Below are positions 6,270 to 9,890 of a DNA stretch of 9,890 nt, piece after piece. A program made the translations under genes and the position numbers. The stretch covers positions 1-9,890 of the forward strand of contig JAEWIV010000242.1 of assembly GCA_023386865.1 (NCBI GenBank), given 5' to 3'. Each line of letters starts with the position of its first letter. The first letter of the stretch is position 1. The stretch is from Pseudomonadota bacterium. Lineage in GTDB: Bacteria; Pseudomonadota; Alphaproteobacteria; Reyranellales; Reyranellaceae. A model generated the notes under the pieces. It saw nothing but the letters and a program-made list of their open reading frames with translations, ran no database searches and was not told the DNA's origin.

Positions 6270-6836
6270 ATGGCTGCATCAACTGTTCCGACCGGTGGGC
6301 ATGGCGATCCCACCCGGCGCGACTTCCTCATGGTCGCAACCGGCGCCCTGGGCGCTGTCGGTGTCGCCGCGACCGCCTGGCCCTTCATCAACAACCTCAA
6401 TCCGGCCGCCGATACCCTGGCGCTGTCGTCGATCGAGGTGAACGTCCAGCCGATCGCGGTCGGCCAGGCCATCACCGTGAAGTGGCGCGGCAAGCCGGTG
6501 TTCATCCGTCACCGCACGCCGGAGGACATCAAGGCGGCCGAGGCCGTGCCGATGTCCGAGCTGCCGGACCCGCAGACCGACAATTCGCGCGTCACCGACG
6601 CCGCCAAGAAGGTGCGGCCCGAGTGGCTGATCATGATCGGCATCTGCACCCATCTCGGCTGCGTGCCGCTCGGCAACAAGCCCGGCCAGGACAAGGGCCC
6701 CTACAACGGCTGGTACTGTCCCTGCCACGGCTCGGCCTACGACACGTCGGGCCGCATCCGCAAAGGGCCGGCGCCGAAGAACCTCGTGATTCCGGACTAT
6801 CTGTTCACGTCCGATACTCTCGTCCGCATCGGCTGA
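6270..6836 (+). CDS. petA: Ubiquinol-cytochrome c reductase iron-sulfur subunit (Rieske)
   Basis: The Rieske protein of cytochrome bc1 (complex III), 188 residues. It carries electrons from ubiquinol at the Qo site to cytochrome c1. A twin-arginine motif (TRRDFL, 15-20) precedes a hydrophobic segment (21-41) that serves as the uncleaved membrane anchor of the Tat-exported protein. The [2Fe-2S] ligands are visible in CTHLGC (C126, H128, C131) and CPCHGS (C150, C152, H153); C131 and C152 form the usual disulfide. I chose the ATG at 6270, preceded by a purine-rich AGAAAGAGAAAG. The frame is open to a TTG at 6204, but that would add 22 basic residues before the Tat signal and would place the start inside the likely promoter. 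First gene of petABC. Confidence 0.95.
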   Translation: MAASTVPTGGHGDPTRRDFLMVATGALGAVGVAATAWPFINNLNPAADTLALSSIEVNVQPIAVGQAITVKWRGKPVFIRHRTPEDIKAAEAVPMSELPDPQTDNSRVTDAAKKVRPEWLIMIGICTHLGCVPLGNKPGQDKGPYNGWYCPCHGSAYDTSGRIRKGPAPKNLVIPDYLFTSDTLVRIG

Positions 6837-6856
6837 TCGTCAGCGGTCGCCCGCCC

Positions 6857-6861
6857 AGGAG
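6857..6861 (+). promoter_or_regulatory. Shine-Dalgarno of petB
   Basis: AGGAG lies 8 bases before the ATG at 6870, in the 33-bp gap after petA. This clearly fixes the petB start. Confidence 0.7.
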
Positions 6862-6869
6862 CTAGCAGA

Positions 6870-8105
6870 ATGGCCTCGTCCCACGGCACGCCGCCGGTCT
6901 TCAACAACAAGGTGATCGCCTGGATCGATCACCGCCTGCCGGTCTTCTCGTACCTCGAGAAGGAGTATCACACCTTCCCGACGCCCCGGAATTTCAACTA
7001 CTTCTGGAATTTCGGCGCGATCGCGACGGTGATGCTGGTGCTGATGATCGCCACGGGCGTTGTGCTGGCGACCAACTACACCCCGCACGTGTTGATGGCC
7101 TTCGACTCGGTCGAGCGTATCGACCGCGACGTGCCGCAGGGCTGGCTGATCCGCGACCTGCACATGAACGGCGCCTCGTTCTTCTTCATCGCCGTCTACA
7201 TCCACATCTTCCGCGGCATGTACTACGGCTCCTACAAGGCGCCGCGCGAGCTCTTGTGGATCCTGGGCGTGGTCATCTTCCTCTTGATGATGGCGACCGC
7301 CTTCATGGGCTACGTGCTGCCGTGGGGCCAGATGAGCTTCTGGGGCGCCACCGTCATCACCAACCTGTTCTCGGCCATTCCGGTGGTCGGCGATTCGATC
7401 GTGACTTGGCTGTGGGGCGGCTTCGCCGTCGACAATCCGACGCTGAACCGCTTCTTCGCTCTGCACTACTTGCTGCCCTTCATCATCGTGGCGGTGGTGG
7501 CGCTGCACGTCGTCGCGCTGCACGTGCACGGCTCGAACAACCCGCTCGGCATCGATCCGCGCGGGCCGCAGGACACCGTGCCGTTCCATCCTTATTACAC
7601 GATGAAGGACGGTTTCGGCGTGGTGGTCTTTCTGATCGTCTATGCCGGCTTCACCTTCTTCGCGCCCGACTACATGGGCCATCCCGACAACTACATCCCG
7701 GCCAACCCGCTGGTGACGCCCGAGCACATCGTGCCGGAATGGTACTTCCTGCCGTTCTACGCGATCCTGCGCGCGGTGCCGGACAAGCTGGGCGGCGTGA
7801 TCGCCATGTTCGGCGCCATCGCCGTGCTGTTCGTCCTGCCCTGGCTCGACACCTCGCGGGTGCGCTCCTGCACGTTCCGGCCGATCTACAAGTGGTTCAT
7901 GTTCGTGCTGGTGATCGACGTGATCATCCTCGGCTGGTGCGGCGCCAATCCGCCGGCGGGCTTCTTCATCCCGCTGGCCCAGGTCGCCACCGTCTACTAT
8001 TTCTTCCACTTCCTGATTTTGCTGCCGATCCTGGGCAAGATCGAACGGCCCTCGCCATTGCCGCCCAGCATTGCCGACGCCGTGCTCAAGAAGAAGGCGG
8101 CCTGA
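6870..8105 (+). CDS. petB: Cytochrome b of the bc1 complex
   Basis: A full-length bacterial cytochrome b (411 residues), the membrane core of complex III, holding haems bL and bH and the Qo and Qi quinone sites. The four axial haem histidines are H98/H112 and H199/H213, with the 14-residue spacing seen in both helix pairs. The Qo-site PEWY motif is at 289-292, and MGYVLPWGQMSFWGA at 146-160 is the conserved cd-loop region. About eight hydrophobic helices follow the family pattern. It is a separate gene, not fused to cytochrome c1 as in the fbcH form of Bradyrhizobium. It sits 33 bp after petA and 2 bp before petC, in one operon. Confidence 0.97.
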   Translation: MASSHGTPPVFNNKVIAWIDHRLPVFSYLEKEYHTFPTPRNFNYFWNFGAIATVMLVLMIATGVVLATNYTPHVLMAFDSVERIDRDVPQGWLIRDLHMNGASFFFIAVYIHIFRGMYYGSYKAPRELLWILGVVIFLLMMATAFMGYVLPWGQMSFWGATVITNLFSAIPVVGDSIVTWLWGGFAVDNPTLNRFFALHYLLPFIIVAVVALHVVALHVHGSNNPLGIDPRGPQDTVPFHPYYTMKDGFGVVVFLIVYAGFTFFAPDYMGHPDNYIPANPLVTPEHIVPEWYFLPFYAILRAVPDKLGGVIAMFGAIAVLFVLPWLDTSRVRSCTFRPIYKWFMFVLVIDVIILGWCGANPPAGFFIPLAQVATVYYFFHFLILLPILGKIERPSPLPPSIADAVLKKKAA

Positions 8106-8107
8106 TC

Positions 8108-8890
8108 ATGCGCAAGCTTCTCGTCACCGGCGCGATCGCCGTCGCCGCCTTCGCCACCGGCGCGGTCGCCATCGCCGCCGGCACCACGGAGCATCCGCCG
8201 CACAAGCACTGGCACTTCCAGGGCCCGTTCGGCACCTACGACCGCGCCGCCGCCCAGCGCGGCTATCAGGTCTATCACGACGTCTGCGCCGCCTGTCATT
8301 CGCTGTCGCTGCTCGCCTACCGCAACCTGATGGAGCTCGGTCTCAGCGAGAATCAGGTCAAGGACCTGATCAAGGACATCCAGGTCCCCGACCTCAACGA
8401 CGACGGCCAGCCGATCGAGCGGCCGGCGCGTCTGTCGGACCGCTTCAAGAAGCCGTTCCCCAACGAGGCCGCCGCGGCCGCCGCCAACAACGGCAAGGCG
8501 CCGCCCGACCTCAGCGTCATCGTCAAGGCGCGCGAGAACGGCCCGGACTACATCCATGCCCTGCTGACCGGCTACGTGCCCTTCGACAAGCTCACGCCCG
8601 AGCAGATCAAGGAGTTCGCCGTCACCAAGGACGACAACTTCAACAAGTACTTCCCAGGTCACAAGATCGCGATGGCGCCGCCGCTCAGCGACGACAAGGT
8701 GCAGTACGCCGACGGCACCAAGGCCACGACCGACCAGGAAGCCTCCGACGTCGTCGAGTTCCTGGCCTGGGCATCCGAGCCGCACATGGAGGACCGCAAG
8801 CGCACCGGCGTTCGCGTCGTCCTGTTCCTGCTCGCCATGGCCGGCCTTATGTACGCTGTCAAACGGTCCGTCTGGTCCGACAAGCACTGA
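8108..8890 (+). CDS. petC: Cytochrome c1 of the bc1 complex
   Basis: Cytochrome c1, 260 residues, which accepts electrons from the Rieske centre and passes them to a soluble or membrane cytochrome c. An N-terminal signal peptide (basic MRK, hydrophobic 4-24) precedes the mature periplasmic domain. The covalent haem site is CAACH (C60, C63, H64), and the probable sixth ligand is M189 in IAMAPPL. A C-terminal membrane helix (about 236-252) with basic flanks anchors the protein. All expected c1 features are intact. The ATG follows the petB stop by 2 bp, so translation is probably coupled. It is the last gene of petABC. Confidence 0.96.
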   Translation: MRKLLVTGAIAVAAFATGAVAIAAGTTEHPPHKHWHFQGPFGTYDRAAAQRGYQVYHDVCAACHSLSLLAYRNLMELGLSENQVKDLIKDIQVPDLNDDGQPIERPARLSDRFKKPFPNEAAAAAANNGKAPPDLSVIVKARENGPDYIHALLTGYVPFDKLTPEQIKEFAVTKDDNFNKYFPGHKIAMAPPLSDDKVQYADGTKATTDQEASDVVEFLAWASEPHMEDRKRTGVRVVLFLLAMAGLMYAVKRSVWSDKH

Positions 8891-8910
8891 AAGGTCACTG
8901 ACCAGGTCAA

Positions 8911-8936
8911 CGGTACGAACCCTAAATTTCGTGCCG
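8911..8936 (+). terminator. Hairpin after petC, possible operon end
   Basis: A 9-bp stem (8911-8919 with 8928-8936, including one G-U pair) closes an 8-base loop 20 bp after the petC stop. There is no U-run after it, so it may be a factor-dependent or 3'-protecting hairpin. It could also be the first hairpin of the leader of the next gene. Just before it, GGTCA occurs at 8893-8897 and 8905-8909 with TGACC between them (8899-8903), an alternating inverted arrangement that could be an operator. Confidence 0.35.
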
Positions 8937-8946
8937 CCGCTTGAAC

Positions 8947-8968
8947 CAATTGGGGGTCAACCCAGTTG
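8947..8968 (+). other. Second hairpin of the leader
   Basis: An 8-bp stem (CAATTGGG at 8947-8954 with CCCAGTTG at 8961-8968, one G-U pair) closes a 6-base loop. It lies 3 bases before the hairpin over the ribosome binding site and 10 bases after the one that follows petC. Three hairpins in under 90 bases is more structure than most short gaps in this window show. Confidence 0.4.
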
Positions 8969-8971
8969 AAG

Positions 8972-8999
8972 TAGACGTTCCCTAACTGGAGGACGTCTA
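8972..8999 (+). promoter_or_regulatory. Hairpin sequestering the ribosome binding site and start
   Basis: TAGACGT at 8972-8978 pairs perfectly with ACGTCTA at 8993-8999. Pairing continues through a U-G pair (8979/8992) and a C-G pair (8980/8991), a bulged A at 8990, and two C-G pairs (8981-8982 with 8989-8988), leaving a 5-base loop (8983-8987). The Shine-Dalgarno GGAGG at 8988-8992 is almost entirely paired, and the A of the ATG at 8999 closes the stem. In mRNA this would block ribosome entry unless melted or remodelled. That is the geometry of an RNA thermometer or other translational switch; which one is inference. Confidence 0.6.
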
Positions 9000-9388
9000 T
9001 GTGTGACTACTCTCTAGAACTGTATCGTTCACGGCCAGCCGCCCAAGAAGAGCAGTACACGCTCCACCGCTTCCCCAGCGGAACCATGGGCTTCGTCGCC
9101 GGCACTGACTGCGAGACTGCGGTCTGCATGCCGGCGGGGGCCCGCCTGAGCCTCGAAGGCATCAACGAGACGGTGCAGCGCGCCTTCTCGGTCGGGCCTG
9201 CCGAGGAAGTGACGATGATCCGCCTCGAGGTCACCGGGCATGCCCATCGCGACGCCGTCCGCTTCGGCAACGGCCGCGAGGTGCTGCTGCAGAGCCTCAA
9301 CGCCGGAGTGACCTGTCAGCTTGCGCCACGCGACCTCGGCGAGGTCCTGGGGCTGAAGGCGACGACGCCGGAGCTGATCGACGCCTAG
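8999..9388 (+). CDS. Conserved protein of unknown function (MCDYS-type)
   Basis: A 129-residue soluble protein with no signal peptide and no membrane helix. It begins MCDYSLELYRSRP and ends with a block HRDAVRFGNGREVLLQSLNAGV (83-104). I recognise the pattern as a family of small alphaproteobacterial proteins starting MCDYSLH with a later AVC(L/M)xPG block (here AVCMPAG, 41-47) and an H-x-DAxxFxNG block. I know no function for it. Cysteines at 2, 38, 43 and 106 could bind metal or respond to redox state, but no classical motif is present. The start is clear: GGAGG with 6-base spacing, itself buried in a hairpin. It shares its stop with the convergent lyase gene. Probably a monocistronic unit after petC. 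Confidence 0.82.
   Translation: MCDYSLELYRSRPAAQEEQYTLHRFPSGTMGFVAGTDCETAVCMPAGARLSLEGINETVQRAFSVGPAEEVTMIRLEVTGHAHRDAVRFGNGREVLLQSLNAGVTCQLAPRDLGEVLGLKATTPELIDA
9385..9388. other. Shared palindromic stop codons (CTAG)
   Basis: CTAG at 9385-9388 holds the TAG stop of the plus-strand gene (9386-9388) and, on the opposite strand, the TAG stop of the lyase gene (9387-9385). The two convergent genes overlap by these four bases, so no intergenic terminator separates them. Confidence 0.85.
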
Positions 9389-9890
9389 TATTTCTTGAGC
9401 CGACGTTCGATCGCGTCGCAGCGCGCAATCAGGCGGCGGGCGCGGTCGATCACCGGGACGTCGATCATCTTGCCATCCACGGTGAAGGAGCCGCGGCCCT
9501 CGGCTGCGGCTTTTTCATCGGCCGCGATCAGCTTTCGGGCGTAGGCGACGTCGTCGGCGGAAGGGGTGAAGGCCTCGTTCAACGCCTGCACCAGACCCGG
9601 ATGCACGCAGGTCGCGCCCGAGAAGCCGAAGCGCCGCGCCCGCTCGGCGCTCTTCTTGTAGGCCGCCGGATCGGAGTAGTCCGCCACCGTACCCAGGATG
9701 CCGATCATCGCCACGCCGTGCGCCTGCGCCGCGAAGGCGACCATTCGTTTCGGCAGTTCGAGCGACTCGTCGCTCGGGATCGAGCCGGTCTCGAGGGCGA
9801 AATCCTCGCCGCCCAGCATCATGGCGATGACGCGCGGGCCGCGTTCGGCGATGTCGGCGGGGGGCGCCCCCCCCCCCCGGGCGGGGGAGA
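9385..9890 (-). CDS. CitE/HpcH-like CoA-ester lyase, C-terminal part (partial)
   Basis: The C-terminal part of an HpcH/HpaI aldolase/citrate lyase-family protein, running off the right edge. Visible blocks are PRVIAMMLGGEDFALETG (metal and acid region), then AAQAHGVAMIGILGTVADYSDPAAYKKSAERARRFGFSGATCVHPGLVQALNEAF, the usual CitE-type ending in which the substrate loop CVHP is followed by helices. Members cleave or form malyl-CoA, citramalyl-CoA, citryl-ACP or related esters; the substrate cannot be told from this part. The frame stays open from 9822 to the window end, so the Met pair at 9822-9817 is internal, not the start. The codons within about 9859-9890 come from a homopolymer-rich tract and read as an odd Gly/Pro run, so that part is unreliable. 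Confidence 0.85.
   Translation of the reverse strand, partial: SPARGGGAPPADIAERGPRVIAMMLGGEDFALETGSIPSDESLELPKRMVAFAAQAHGVAMIGILGTVADYSDPAAYKKSAERARRFGFSGATCVHPGLVQALNEAFTPSADDVAYARKLIAADEKAAAEGRGSFTVDGKMIDVPVIDRARRLIARCDAIERRLKKY

Noticed and set aside
6840..8009. Minus-strand open frame opposite petB
   Set aside because: It mirrors the cytochrome b codons and yields a His/Asp/Arg-rich low-complexity product, typical of antisense frames in high-GC DNA.
7997..8887. Minus-strand open frame opposite petC
   Set aside because: It covers a complete cytochrome c1 gene in antisense and shows no domain signal or ribosome site of its own.
1..9890. Search for tRNA, rRNA, CRISPR, transposase or phage genes
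   Set aside because: No cloverleaf-like pattern, regularly spaced repeats or mobile-element genes were visible by reading. The only repeats are the palindromic elements listed.

Overview
The window is high-GC, densely coded DNA with short intergenic gaps. It looks like a chromosomal segment of an alphaproteobacterium. The evidence is a split petA-petB-petC cytochrome bc1 operon beside trmL and hemF, a DUF6111 gene joined to a class II CCA-adding enzyme, and GC-rich palindromic intergenic repeats of a kind common in that class. Separate petB and petC (not fused as fbcH) fit Rhodospirillales or Reyranella-like lineages better than Bradyrhizobium, but the genus cannot be fixed from this window.

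Layout. (1) Minus strand, 58-2138: a moxR AAA+ ATPase followed by a DUF58 gene, the start of a MoxR/DUF58 operon that runs off the left edge. A composite palindromic repeat of about 120 bp separates the two genes. (2) Plus strand, 2206-4732: a NudL-type NUDIX hydrolase, a DUF6111 membrane protein, CCA tRNA nucleotidyltransferase and a four-helix membrane protein. The last three are joined by short overlaps. (3) 4689-4752: a second palindromic repeat of a different family. It lies where the plus-strand operon meets hemF and supplies the last codons and stop of the upstream gene. (4) Minus strand, 4755-6102: trmL then hemF, overlapping by 20 bp. (5) Plus strand, 6270-8890: petA-petB-petC, divergent from trmL. 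(6) 8891-8998: a small intergenic stretch with three consecutive hairpins. The last one pairs across the ribosome binding site and reaches the first base of the start codon of a small MCDYS-type conserved protein (8999-9388). (7) Minus strand, 9385 to the right edge: the C-terminal part of a CitE/HpcH-like CoA-ester lyase. It converges on the small gene so tightly that both TAG stop codons share the palindrome CTAG. The last 30 or so bases are a C/G homopolymer tract that looks unreliable.

Most genes are housekeeping: aerobic haem synthesis (HemF), the respiratory complex III that uses haem, tRNA maturation and modification (CCA enzyme, TrmL), and CoA-metabolite clean-up (NUDIX). I see no phage, CRISPR, transposase or tRNA gene, and no gene-free stretch longer than 300 bases. 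The least explained element is the structured leader at 8911-8999 in front of the uncharacterised small gene.
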